From assembly GCA_907163375.1 (NCBI GenBank), contig CAJQUW010011554.1, positions 62,001 through 126,000 on the forward strand: 64,000 bases of DNA, written 5' to 3'. Position numbers and translations under genes: made by a program. Under the pieces are notes generated by a model, which saw only the letters and a program-made list of their open reading frames with translations, was not told the DNA's origin and searched no databases. Shown piece by piece: positions 33,287 to 41,339 of this stretch. Every line of letters begins with the position of its first letter. Position 1 is the first letter of the stretch. The DNA comes from Prostheceraeus crozeri (taxonomy: Eukaryota; Platyhelminthes; Polycladida; Euryleptidae).

Positions 33287-34624
33287 TTAAGTTTCATCAT
33301 ATAATGTTTTATCAAAAGATAATTTAAATTTATTTTCACTAACTATTGATTCATCATCATCATCATCATAAATTGTTTCTTCATCATCATCATAAATTGT
33401 TTCTTCATCATCATAAATTACACTTTTTGGTATAGGATGCCCTTCCATGATAGGATACCATTCTCTTATTGGAATATCTAACTCTAAATTACATCTTTTA
33501 TCTGATAATAATATAATAGAGAAAAATATTGGTCTTTGATCTCTTTTGGAAAATTTAATAACACCACCATAATCTGAATCACTTTTAGTTTTTGTTAAAG
33601 ATGATAAAATTTTAAATTGATTAGATGTAAATCCTAATTTAAATTTTGTAGACCCGACACATAGTTGTCTAACAGTATCTTCAACTATACCATCATTATT
33701 ATTTTCAATTGTAAGAAAATGAAATTTAGATAAATTTTTATAATTACTAATATTTTTATAATCTTTTTTACCATTTACACCATTTTCAGATGTTTCAGAA
33801 TCATCATTATTATCATCTATATTATTATCATTATTATCATAAGATTCTTTAAGATCGGGCAAAGCCCTAGAACCTTCGGTTCGTTTATTATGATTATGAT
33901 TATGATTATGGTCATTGTTAATAGTATAAGGTGTTGTCCACATATAAATTTTCTCTTGTTGAGCTAAGCCATTTATGTAAGATTTTAACAAATTAATATT
34001 TAAGTTTGAATATAATCCTATATACGTATCATCATCATATCTTTGCGGCATTTCTAATGTTTCTTGTTTATAAATTGTGTCTCTATAATAAACTTGGCAT
34101 AATAATTCTTCATTATGTTTTTTACTCTCTATGTGAATGTTATATTGATTTTGTTCGTCAACAAATAATCTAATTTTTTCTTTCGAAAAAGATTTTAATT
34201 TTTTAACTAATTCTTTAATATTGATATAATTAATAATTTTAGTTTCTATCCAATCAGTATTACTAATTGGTAACACTGCTCTAATAAATCCATAAACATT
34301 ATTATGACCTATTATAACCATATTTTCTTTATTTAATTCCACATAAGCTACATCATTATATTTACTAACAATCTCCATAAATTTAATAAATGGATCACCT
34401 GGAAAAATACAATAATTGGTTTCTATAGAAGGTAAACCTTTAGTCTGTTCTCTAAATATTTCGGCTTGTAATTGAAATAAAATATTAACATCTATACATG
34501 GATTTGTAATAGTATTATTATTATTATTATCAAAACATTTATTTTCAAATCCCGTTGATCTCGTCGAATAAGAAGAACAGGATGATGCGGACGAATATAA
34601 TTTTTTTAAATTTGGGGTTTCCAT
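33287..34624 (-). CDS. Unknown Polinton protein, possibly PCNA-like sliding clamp
   Basis: 445 residues on the strand opposite to its neighbours, intact. Residues about 75-170 alternate helix and strand: DPFIKFMEIVSKYNDVAYVE, NVYGFIRAVL, then YINIKELVKKLKSFSKEKI and IRLFVDEQNQYNIHIES. A second similar stretch at about 310-405 has STKFKLGFTSNQFKILSSL and PIFFSIILL. Two such modules, each with a helix followed by strands, resemble the repeated fold of PCNA-type processivity clamps. The modules are joined by low-complexity N, D and H runs, and the end is acidic (DDDEE repeats). A clamp next to the polymerase gene would make sense, but no diagnostic motif proves it. A GC-rich patch (about 33,853-33,890) is in frame. 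Confidence 0.5.
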   Translation of the reverse strand: METPNLKKLYSSASSCSSYSTRSTGFENKCFDNNNNNTITNPCIDVNILFQLQAEIFREQTKGLPSIETNYCIFPGDPFIKFMEIVSKYNDVAYVELNKENMVIIGHNNVYGFIRAVLPISNTDWIETKIINYINIKELVKKLKSFSKEKIRLFVDEQNQYNIHIESKKHNEELLCQVYYRDTIYKQETLEMPQRYDDDTYIGLYSNLNINLLKSYINGLAQQEKIYMWTTPYTINNDHNHNHNHNKRTEGSRALPDLKESYDNNDNNIDDNNDDSETSENGVNGKKDYKNISNYKNLSKFHFLTIENNNDGIVEDTVRQLCVGSTKFKLGFTSNQFKILSSLTKTKSDSDYGGVIKFSKRDQRPIFFSIILLSDKRCNLELDIPIREWYPIMEGHPIPKSVIYDDEETIYDDDEETIYDDDDDESIVSENKFKLSFDKTLYDET

Positions 34625-34699
34625 TTTTTTATTTTTATTAGAAAAAATTTTATTTTTTTATTTTTATTAGAAAAAATTTTATTTTTTTATTGTTAAAAA
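34625..34699. promoter_or_regulatory. Divergent intergenic space with a duplicated AT-rich motif
   Basis: Two near-identical copies of a TTTTTTATTTTTATTAGAAA-type sequence lie between the divergent clamp-like and fibre-like genes. Read from either side, each gene start is preceded by a T-run, then an A-run, then ATG. It is a likely bidirectional promoter region, inferred from position only. Confidence 0.4.
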
Positions 34700-35582
34700 A
34701 TGATGTTACCAAATGTTGGTGGAGGTGCATATATCCCGAATAGTCGTGAATTAGAAATAGAGATAGAAAATTATATTATGAAAACTGGAGACGTTTTATC
34801 TGGTCCATTGCATCTTTCTATTCTTCCACAACAAAATACAGAGTTAACAAATAAACAATATGTTGATGCACAAATCAATGACTTAAAAGAAAAATATATA
34901 AACGATGTTTTGGTTCCACTGATGAATGAATTGAAGTTGCTTAAACTTAATGACAAATCATTAAACGAAAAATTATTAAAACTTGATAAAAACTATAGAG
35001 AACTAGAAGTAAATATAGCAAAACTTTTTAAAAAATTTTCAGAACAATCAAAAATTTTAATATTACTTTCTATAAAGTTAAAATCTGCAGTCATCAAAAA
35101 TAAACATACAACTATTGAAAGAACAATTAGAAAATGAATTAGAAAAACTTGCTAAAAAATTTTTTAAAAATTTAAATGAGTTACAAGCTACATTCCAAAA
35201 AAGTGTTGATGAATTGAGTTCTAAAATTACTCAACAAATGAAAAAGATGAATAGAATAATAAATGAAGTAAACTCACTTAATGAAAAAGTTGATAAAATG
35301 AAAACTCTTAAAATCAATTTAGAAAATGAATTAAAGAAAAATTTACAAGAAAACTCTAAAGAAAATAAAGAACAGTTAGATGCTGTTAAAAGACAATTAG
35401 ATGTTCTTAAAATTAAGTTAAATGCTCTTAAAACGGCGTTGAAGATTAATCAGCAGAAAATGCAAGTTAATAGAAGAGAAATTAAAGTACATCACACGCT
35501 GCTTGACGCAATAGATAAAGTGCAACAGGCAATTAATAAAGTTATCTCGAAGTTGTTGTCCATTCACAAACGTAAATCTTAA
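34700..35582 (+). pseudogene. Fibre-like protein with tail-fibre motif and coiled coil, apparently frameshifted
   Basis: The first frame (34,700-35,137, ATG after TTGTTAAAAA) has MKTGDVLSGPLHL and ELTNKQYVDAQI at residues 28-60, a motif familiar from bacteriophage tail fibres, then heptad-rich helix. A second frame, open from about 35,082 to 35,582, continues the coiled coil (KEQLENELEKL, MKKMNRIINEVN, LDAVKRQLDVLKIKLNALK) for about 150 residues. The second frame has no ATG near its beginning, so one protein of about 290 residues was probably split by a one-base change between about 35,050 and 35,110. A trimeric spike or attachment protein is suggested. A programmed frameshift is possible but less likely. 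Confidence 0.6.
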
Positions 35583-35624
35583 CACGTAGATATTTTTCCC
35601 AAAAGTCAAATTTAATCCTAAAAA

Positions 35625-36146
35625 ATGCCTATAATTTATAAACACAATCTTAAACATTTTGCATCAAATAATAAAATTGCTCATGAACCATCTATGAAAC
35701 CTGTGTACCATTATGATAGTGTAGAAACTGTCGGAACACAAAAGTTCCTAGGCACCGCAGGTGCCGTCCAAAAAGAAGGAGATGGCATCTTTTCTGGTAT
35801 TGGTAGTATCGTTAACTTAATTAAAAATAATAAAGATTTGATTACATCTGCTGCAAAAGGAGCAGCTGCTATAGGTAGTACAGCTAGTGCAATATCAAAT
35901 GCTGTTAAGTCTCAAAACGAATTAAAACAACTAGAAGCTATTCGTAAACTTAGGAATGATTCTGAAGAACTAAAAAAATTAAAAAAACTTTCAGATGAAA
36001 CAAAAAATAAAATTGCTAACATAGCTGTAGAGGGTGATAGTAAACATAATGAAAAAACAATTGAAGAAATAAGAGGAAATGGCGTGAGTAGCAACCTTCG
36101 GTCTAACCAGCAAAGCTGTAGCGGAGCTGGTCTAGCAAAATTCTAA
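35625..36146 (+). CDS. Small virion-type protein with glycine/alanine hydrophobic segment
   Basis: 173 residues, intact, ATG after CCTAAAAA. Residues 48-100 are GDGIFSGIGSIVNLIK, then a small-residue run SAAKGAAAIGSTASAISNAV, followed by a charged helix (ELKQLEAIRKLRNDSEELKK). The layout resembles membrane-active minor virion proteins encoded beside capsid genes. Two GC-rich palindromes are in frame (35,738-35,775 and 36,080-36,140), the second supplying the last codons. It sits just before the capsid gene. Specific function unknown. Confidence 0.6.
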   Translation: MPIIYKHNLKHFASNNKIAHEPSMKPVYHYDSVETVGTQKFLGTAGAVQKEGDGIFSGIGSIVNLIKNNKDLITSAAKGAAAIGSTASAISNAVKSQNELKQLEAIRKLRNDSEELKKLKKLSDETKNKIANIAVEGDSKHNEKTIEEIRGNGVSSNLRSNQQSCSGAGLAKF

Positions 36147-36290
36147 AATATATTTTTTAGTAAAATTTTTTTTAAGTAAAATTTTTTTTAGTAAAATTTT
36201 TTAGTAAAATTTTGTAGTAAAATTTTTTTTAGTAAAATTATTTAAGTAAAATTATTTTAGCAGAATTTTTTCTGTCTGTGAGAAAAACAA
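36147..36290. repeat. Tandem AGTAAAATTTTT repeats before the capsid gene
   Basis: About eight decayed copies of a 12-18 bp AT-rich unit fill the gap between the small virion-type gene and the major capsid gene. No open frame. The capsid start motif TTTTTTATAAAAATG follows directly. Confidence 0.75.
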
Positions 36291-36314
36291 AAAGTCAAAT
36301 TATTTTTTATAAAA

Positions 36315-37649
36315 ATGTCTTCGCTTATCGAAAATAAATTTAGATTAGACGATCCTCCGTTCACCAGTTACAATCAAAAAAAGAATGACTATATAAGAAT
36401 TGCTATGAATACCGGATCTACCAGAAGAGAAAATACTGGAGGTGATTTAATTTTTGAAGTTGATAATCAGCAGAGTTATTTATATTTACCTGATTCATTT
36501 TTACACTGTGAATATTCTTTATATAGTGATGCTAATTTTACAACACCATTACCAGATACCGATAATATTACACTAGAAAATAATTTTTTTCCAAGATTAT
36601 TTACACAAATGCGTTTAGATGTTGCAACTCAAAATATAGAAACAATAAGTGATTCCCCAGGTGTAATTGATACAATGCTTAGATTTATAACAATTGGTGA
36701 AAATAATAAAAAGTATGAAATCGAAGGTTGGTTTCCTGATACTAATGATGGTATAATTGTTGATGATTTAACTCACGCCGGAACAGATGCAGCAGGAATT
36801 GCGAAAGATGTAGAAAATATTGCAAAACATTTAAATAAAACAAATAATGATGCATATAAAGAAAGACGTGAATTTAACAAGAAAAGTAAACAGACAGTTA
36901 ATTGGTCATTGTCTCCATTATTCGGATATTTAGATTATGACAAAATATCATATCAATTTAAATTTAAATTAATAATTCATCGTACGGCAAATAATGAATT
37001 AATCTTTTTTGGTAAGACTGGGAAAAAAGCATATTTAAAAATTGATAGACTTGAATGGTGGATTACGCATATTACTCCTAGTTTAGAGGTTGAAACAGCT
37101 ATTGCAAAAAGATTAAATACTAACAAACCAATTCCAGTAAATTTTCTAAAGCGTACTGCCAGTTCAGTAACTTTTTCCGAACAAAGATTTAACTGGCATT
37201 TTACTAGAACTGCGAATACTCCAAGATATTTATTACTAACATTTCAAAGAAATAATTCTCCAAGTTTTGATAAGAACAATAATATTTTTCATATTAATAC
37301 AATTCGAAGTTTACAAGTTTCATTAAATCAAACTCGATATCCAATTGATCCATTAAGATTCGATGATACCAATAATCAATTTATGGAAGGATATGATTCT
37401 TATAGAAATCTTTGTATAGAATTTGGAGTTGAACCACAATTAACTCCTGGAGATTGGAGACATTTATATCCAATTTTCTGTTTCGATTTAAGTGCACAAT
37501 CTGAAGATATTATTAAAAATGGTTGTGATGTAACAATTAATATTGAAAAGAAAGATTCCACAACTTCATTGATGGCTTATGGTTTATTGCTAGAAGATGT
37601 AAAATATTCTATTGAAGTTCTTAATGGGAAGATGGTTAGGATAGGTTAA
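36315..37649 (+). CDS. Probable major capsid protein (double jelly roll)
   Basis: 444 residues, intact, ATG after TTTATAAAA. The order is typical of Polinton hexon proteins: an early segment FEVDNQQSYLYLPDSFLHCE, a loop region, SLSPLFGYLDYDKISYQFKF (about 200-220), LEWWITHITPSLEVETAI (about 245), YLLLTFQRNN (about 305), IRSLQVSLNQTRYPIDPLRF (about 330) and the end DWRHLYPIFCFDLSAQSEDI followed by VTINIEKKD. It would form the icosahedral shell. Identification rests on these motifs, on its length and on its neighbours (ATPase, penton, protease). It shows no breaks, so the capsid gene is one of the best preserved of the element. Confidence 0.8.
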   Translation: MSSLIENKFRLDDPPFTSYNQKKNDYIRIAMNTGSTRRENTGGDLIFEVDNQQSYLYLPDSFLHCEYSLYSDANFTTPLPDTDNITLENNFFPRLFTQMRLDVATQNIETISDSPGVIDTMLRFITIGENNKKYEIEGWFPDTNDGIIVDDLTHAGTDAAGIAKDVENIAKHLNKTNNDAYKERREFNKKSKQTVNWSLSPLFGYLDYDKISYQFKFKLIIHRTANNELIFFGKTGKKAYLKIDRLEWWITHITPSLEVETAIAKRLNTNKPIPVNFLKRTASSVTFSEQRFNWHFTRTANTPRYLLLTFQRNNSPSFDKNNNIFHINTIRSLQVSLNQTRYPIDPLRFDDTNNQFMEGYDSYRNLCIEFGVEPQLTPGDWRHLYPIFCFDLSAQSEDIIKNGCDVTINIEKKDSTTSLMAYGLLLEDVKYSIEVLNGKMVRIG

Positions 37650-37838
37650 AGCCAAGACTTAGTCGATTAATTAATTTTTTTCATAACAAGAATAGATTAA
37701 AATTTTTGTTAACTTAAAAATTCTTAACTTAAAAATTTTTTCATAACTAGAATAGATTTTAAAAAATTCTTAACTTAAAATTTTTTCATAACTAGAATAG
37801 ATTTAAATTTTTGATAACTTAAAATTTTTTTATTAAAA
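37650..37838. repeat. Diverged tandem repeat after the capsid gene
   Basis: Three imperfect copies of a unit of about 60 bp containing TTTTTTCATAACTAGAATAG and AACTTAAAATTTTT. It occupies nearly the whole gap to the next gene and carries no open frame. Confidence 0.7.
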
Positions 37839-38321
37839 ATGTCGCAAGCGAAAAGTAATAATAATAAAACTGTTGAATTAAAATTACGTAATATTGTTGA
37901 CAAAAATACCCCTAAAACTATTACGATTAACAAAAAAAAGTATTACATAAGTAAACCAATGATAGAGAATATTCAATTACAAGAAGAAAAGAATGGCGGT
38001 ATTCTCCCATTAATTCCACTAATAATAGGAGGCATAGCTGCAGCAGGAAGTGTTGCAGGTGGGACAGCTGGTATTGTCCAAGCAGTAAATAAAAATAAAT
38101 CAGAGAAGGCAGCATTAGAAGAACAAAAACGTCATAACAGAGAGTTAGAGAAAGTTGCTAGGGGAGAAGGAATAGTAGATAATTTTATTAGTAAATTAAA
38201 ATTAGTTGATGAAGGAAAACGAGTTCTTAAAAATATTCTCCACAATATTGATGATTTAATTGAAATTAAAGAAACTAAAGATGGTTCTGGAATATATCTA
38301 AGTCCTAGTATGATAAGGTAA
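37839..38321 (+). CDS. Hydrophobic virion-type protein with GGILPL segment
   Basis: 160 residues, intact, ATG after TTTATTAAAA. A basic start (residues 1-45) precedes GGILPLIPLIIGGIAAAGSV and a small-residue run to about residue 85, then a helix EEQKRHNRELEKVARGEG, and an end GSGIYLSPSMIR. Small proteins with a GG-L-P hydrophobic patch, RHN-type helix and G-x-G-x-YL end are frequent beside Polinton capsid genes and are compared with adenovirus minor core or membrane-lytic proteins. A role in membrane passage or the virion core is inference. A GC-rich palindrome (ACCTCAGG and ACCTTTGGT) lies just after the stop. Confidence 0.65.
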   Translation: MSQAKSNNNKTVELKLRNIVDKNTPKTITINKKKYYISKPMIENIQLQEEKNGGILPLIPLIIGGIAAAGSVAGGTAGIVQAVNKNKSEKAALEEQKRHNRELEKVARGEGIVDNFISKLKLVDEGKRVLKNILHNIDDLIEIKETKDGSGIYLSPSMIR

Positions 38322-38392
38322 TAACCTCAGGACCTTTGGTTCTTTTCGGTAAAACAATTTTTTTATCTTCTTAATTTTTTTTATCTTTTAAA

Positions 38393-39697
38393 ATGAATAC
38401 TAAAAATTCCGAAAATTTAATTAAATTAAAAATTGCTAATTTACATTTATTGAATTATCTATTAAACAAAAATAAAAACTCAAATTGTCAGCATATTGGA
38501 GGTGACAAGAACAAAGTTCCACACCACTTCGGTGGTGATATACAAAAAACATTAGAAAACTTTCCTGGATTTATTTGGAGTAAATATTCGAAAGAAAAAC
38601 ATCTTCCTGGTCATTCATATACTGGGCCAGGAACTCGATTAGATATAAGACTAGATGAGAATAATAATCCGAAACCAGGTGAAGAACCAATAAATAGAGT
38701 TGATGCCGCAGCTTACAGGCATGATTTAGCTTATCGAAATCATGATCTAAGTTCTCGACATGCAGCTGATAAGAAAATGATTCAAGAATTAGATAGTATT
38801 CAAAATCCTTCCTTTAGAGAAAGAATTGAAAGAATGTTTGTTAAGAAAGCTTTACAAGCTAAAATATTATTCGGTCAGGGTTTAAATGAAAATCATAATT
38901 CAGACGTTTATGCATCTGAAATTCATAAAGAATATAGAAAGCCTAAATATTTATTAAAAGTAAAAGTATTTAATAAAGATGATATTTGGAGTGCTGATCT
39001 TATTCATATGCCGAATGAAAGGGACTACAAATCTGCATTGACAGTTATAGATTTATATACACGATACGCTTGGGTAAAACCTTTAAAAAATAAAAGTGGT
39101 CTATCAGTTAAATATGCGTTTGAAGAAATCTTTAAAGAAAGTAATAGAAAGCCAAGGAAATTGTTTGTTGATAAAGGGTCGGAATTTTATAACCGAAACG
39201 TTCAGCCACTATTTGAAACTGTTTATTCAACTGAAAACGCTGGGAAGGCCGTAGTGATAGAAAGATTCAATCGGACGTTAAAAAATAAAATTTTCAAGAA
39301 ATTTACTCAGCAAGGAAATCAGAAATGGTTAAAAATATTACCAGGAATTGTGGAAGAGTACAATAATAAAGTTCATTCAGGTATTGAAGAAACTCCAAAG
39401 AATGCTTCTGACGACCCTGATTTGATACGAAAGAAAATATTCGAGAATAATAATTCGAATGAGAGTAATCCGAATTTGCAGAAACTTAAGCCGAAATTTA
39501 AAATTGGAGATAGAGTTAGAATATTTAAATATAAGAATAAATTTGAAAAAGGCTTTGTTGGCTATTGGACTAAAGAAATATTTGAAGTTTCTAAAATAAA
39601 TCAAAGTTATCCGATTACTTATGAAATTAAAGATTTAGATAATGAGGATATCAGAGGCCGTTTTTATCAAAATGAATTACAGAAAACAGAGCTTTAA
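38393..39697 (+). CDS. Fusion of phospholipase A2-like domain and retroviral-type integrase
   Basis: 434 residues in one frame. Residues 55-165 are a parvovirus-type PLA2 domain: the calcium loop YTGPGT (76-81) and the catalytic pair in YRHDLAYRNH (H110, D111). From about 172 (DVYASEIHKEY) the protein is a DDE integrase: D202 in IWSADLIHM, D260 in LFVDKGSEFY, E290 in VVIERFNRT. A chromo/SH3-like end follows (IGDRVRIFKY, GYWTKEIFEV). PLA2 would breach membranes at entry; integrase would insert the DNA. These are normally separate proteins. The D260-E290 spacing is 29 residues instead of about 35, so integrase activity is doubtful. In-frame GC-rich palindromes occur near 38,500-38,540. Confidence 0.85.
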   Translation: MNTKNSENLIKLKIANLHLLNYLLNKNKNSNCQHIGGDKNKVPHHFGGDIQKTLENFPGFIWSKYSKEKHLPGHSYTGPGTRLDIRLDENNNPKPGEEPINRVDAAAYRHDLAYRNHDLSSRHAADKKMIQELDSIQNPSFRERIERMFVKKALQAKILFGQGLNENHNSDVYASEIHKEYRKPKYLLKVKVFNKDDIWSADLIHMPNERDYKSALTVIDLYTRYAWVKPLKNKSGLSVKYAFEEIFKESNRKPRKLFVDKGSEFYNRNVQPLFETVYSTENAGKAVVIERFNRTLKNKIFKKFTQQGNQKWLKILPGIVEEYNNKVHSGIEETPKNASDDPDLIRKKIFENNNSNESNPNLQKLKPKFKIGDRVRIFKYKNKFEKGFVGYWTKEIFEVSKINQSYPITYEIKDLDNEDIRGRFYQNELQKTEL

Positions 39698-39735
39698 CCT
39701 CTAGGTGCCGCTTTAGCTAGCTTCGCTTGAGTTCT
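39696..39735. other. GC-rich island between integrase and protease fragments
   Basis: It contains CTCTAGGTGCCG, GCTTTAGCTAGC and CTTCGCTTGAG. It begins at the integrase stop codon and supplies the last codons and stop of the convergent protease fragment, so the protease was lost from this point on. Confidence 0.6.
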
Positions 39736-39997
39736 GCTGATGATTTTTAACGCCTGCTGACCAATGTACACCTTTTTCATTTGACGTATGAAGATTTGTT
39801 ATGAAATTTACAGTTATTGATGGAACTTTGTTCCGGGAACTGAAGGTTCCTGTTGGCCTATTTTTTAGGAATTGTAATTCATCCCTCATCAATATGTGAA
39901 AATTCTTTATTCCTAATCGATTAGCAATCTTATTTAAATCGAAATTCGTTGTTGTCTGTGTTCCATATAATTTCAAAAACTCATTTATGTTGCTCAT
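39713..39997 (-). pseudogene. Adenain-like cysteine protease, amino-terminal fragment
   Basis: 94 residues from an ATG with the element's usual start context (TTATTATAAAATG on the minus strand). It reads TNFDLNKIANRLGIKNFHIL and later EKGVHWSAGVKN, matching the beginning of Polinton proteases up to the catalytic histidine in the GxHW box. The remaining catalytic residues, including the cysteine, are missing because the frame runs into a GC-rich island and stops. The full protein would cut capsid precursors; this fragment cannot. It converges on the integrase gene with a 15-bp gap. Confidence 0.65.
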
Positions 39998-40019
39998 TTT
40001 ATAATAAAAAAATTTCTTA

Positions 40020-40330
40020 AGGGACCCCTAGAAGTCAGAGGGGGGTATTGATTTAAAACTGGTCTCTAATGATGTCTTTCCTTACTACTTAGTCAGAAGG
40101 GGGTATTGATTTAAAACATTTTTATAATGATGACTTTCCTTACTACTTGGGGGGGGGTATTGATTTAAAACTGGTCTCTAATGATGTCTTTCCTTACTAT
40201 TTAGTCAGAAGGGAGGGGGTATTGATTTAAAACTGTTCCACAATGATGACTTTCCTTGCTACTTAGTCAGAAGGGAGGGGGTATTGATTTAAAACTGTTC
40301 TCTAATGATGTCTTTCTTTACTACTTATTC
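40020..40330. repeat. Minisatellite of about 60 bp, five copies
   Basis: The unit contains GGGGGTATTGATTTAAAACT and AATGATGTCTTTCCTTACTA, with variable G-runs at the joints (up to nine G). It lies between the protease fragment and the unknown gene at 40,720, and has no reading frame of its own. Confidence 0.85.
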
Positions 40331-40719
40331 GATTTTGAAATGATTTAATTTAATCTAAATTAAAACGTTACATTGTTCCATTTTATTCTTATGAACTCTT
40401 GTTAAGAGAATATTGATTGTTTTATCTGTATTAAGACATTAGCAACATCTGTTACCAAATTTCTCAACATGAACAGCTGCTAGCAGTTTAAGCTATTCAG
40501 TATGAGAGAATTCTTTGTGACCCGCATAACTCAACTTTTCACTTGAACAGCTGCTGCCATTATTCCACGTATTACTGCGTGTATTCATTCTGCGAGCGTT
40601 CTACGAGACTGTGACTGCTTACGAATCATCTGTGACCTTTATCTATTTTGGTCAATTTCATCAGCGACTTTCAACAATTTTATTTTTTATCATAATTAAT
40701 TCACTACGTTTTAACGAAA
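40331..40719. other. Non-coding upstream region of the 175-residue gene
   Basis: About 390 bp with less extreme AT content than the rest of the element. AT-rich words such as TTTTATTTTTTATCATAATT occur 40 bp before the ATG and could include a promoter. It lacks the TTWAAAA-ATG start context of the other element genes. No repeat or domain was recognised. Confidence 0.4.
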
Positions 40720-41247
40720 ATGGCACGTTCAAGCATCGCCTTTGCCGATTTGAAAAGAAAAATTTCAGACACTATTGTGAACGAAGATCAACGGAAGAAG
40801 TGTATTGAGATGCTAACAGAATTTCAGGAGAAATATCTTAAACCAAGGGAGGAAGAAGACATCCACGCATCAAAAACATTCAGAGAATTTTTAGTGATAA
40901 ATCGATTTGAAGACACATTGCAAGATAACGCCATCAATATCGGTTCAAACTATAATTTTGAAGAAGAAATTCAAAGAGACATCTTACCATCAGAGCTAAC
41001 TAATTATTTAGCACATTTAAGAAGAGAAGAAGACATTTCGGTGAACAATACTGTGAAGTTATCGTTGTTAAAAGGAAGAGCTTTGACTGCAATCCGGGGA
41101 AGTGGCCATGTTTGTAAACAATTAGGTTATTCGAGAGGCTATAGCATCTTTTTAAGAAAATTTTATAAACTATATTTACGATTTCCGTTTATTAAGAACT
41201 CGACGGAATCTATATCATTTTTCAAAAGGAAACTTCGCTATTATTGA
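40720..41247 (+). CDS. Unknown 175-residue protein in the Polinton
   Basis: ATG in the context GAAAATGGC; intact frame. The protein is charged and mostly helical: DEDQRK-type start (IVNEDQRKKCIEMLTEFQEK), REFLVINRFEDTL, then a basic end with KLSLLKGRALTAIRG and GYSRGYSIFLRKFYKLYLRF. Its codon use is closer to host composition than that of the core genes, and its start context differs. It may be cargo picked up by the element, for example a regulator, or a late-acquired virus gene; I do not recognise the family. It is bordered by two unrelated minisatellites. Confidence 0.55.
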   Translation: MARSSIAFADLKRKISDTIVNEDQRKKCIEMLTEFQEKYLKPREEEDIHASKTFREFLVINRFEDTLQDNAINIGSNYNFEEEIQRDILPSELTNYLAHLRREEDISVNNTVKLSLLKGRALTAIRGSGHVCKQLGYSRGYSIFLRKFYKLYLRFPFIKNSTESISFFKRKLRYY

Positions 41248-41339
41248 CTCGTATCTTCGCCATGGGAGACACCGCCCAACCCTTGATCAAATTTTAAACT
41301 CAATCAATTGAAACGGTAAGCTACTCCCAATAGATAATA

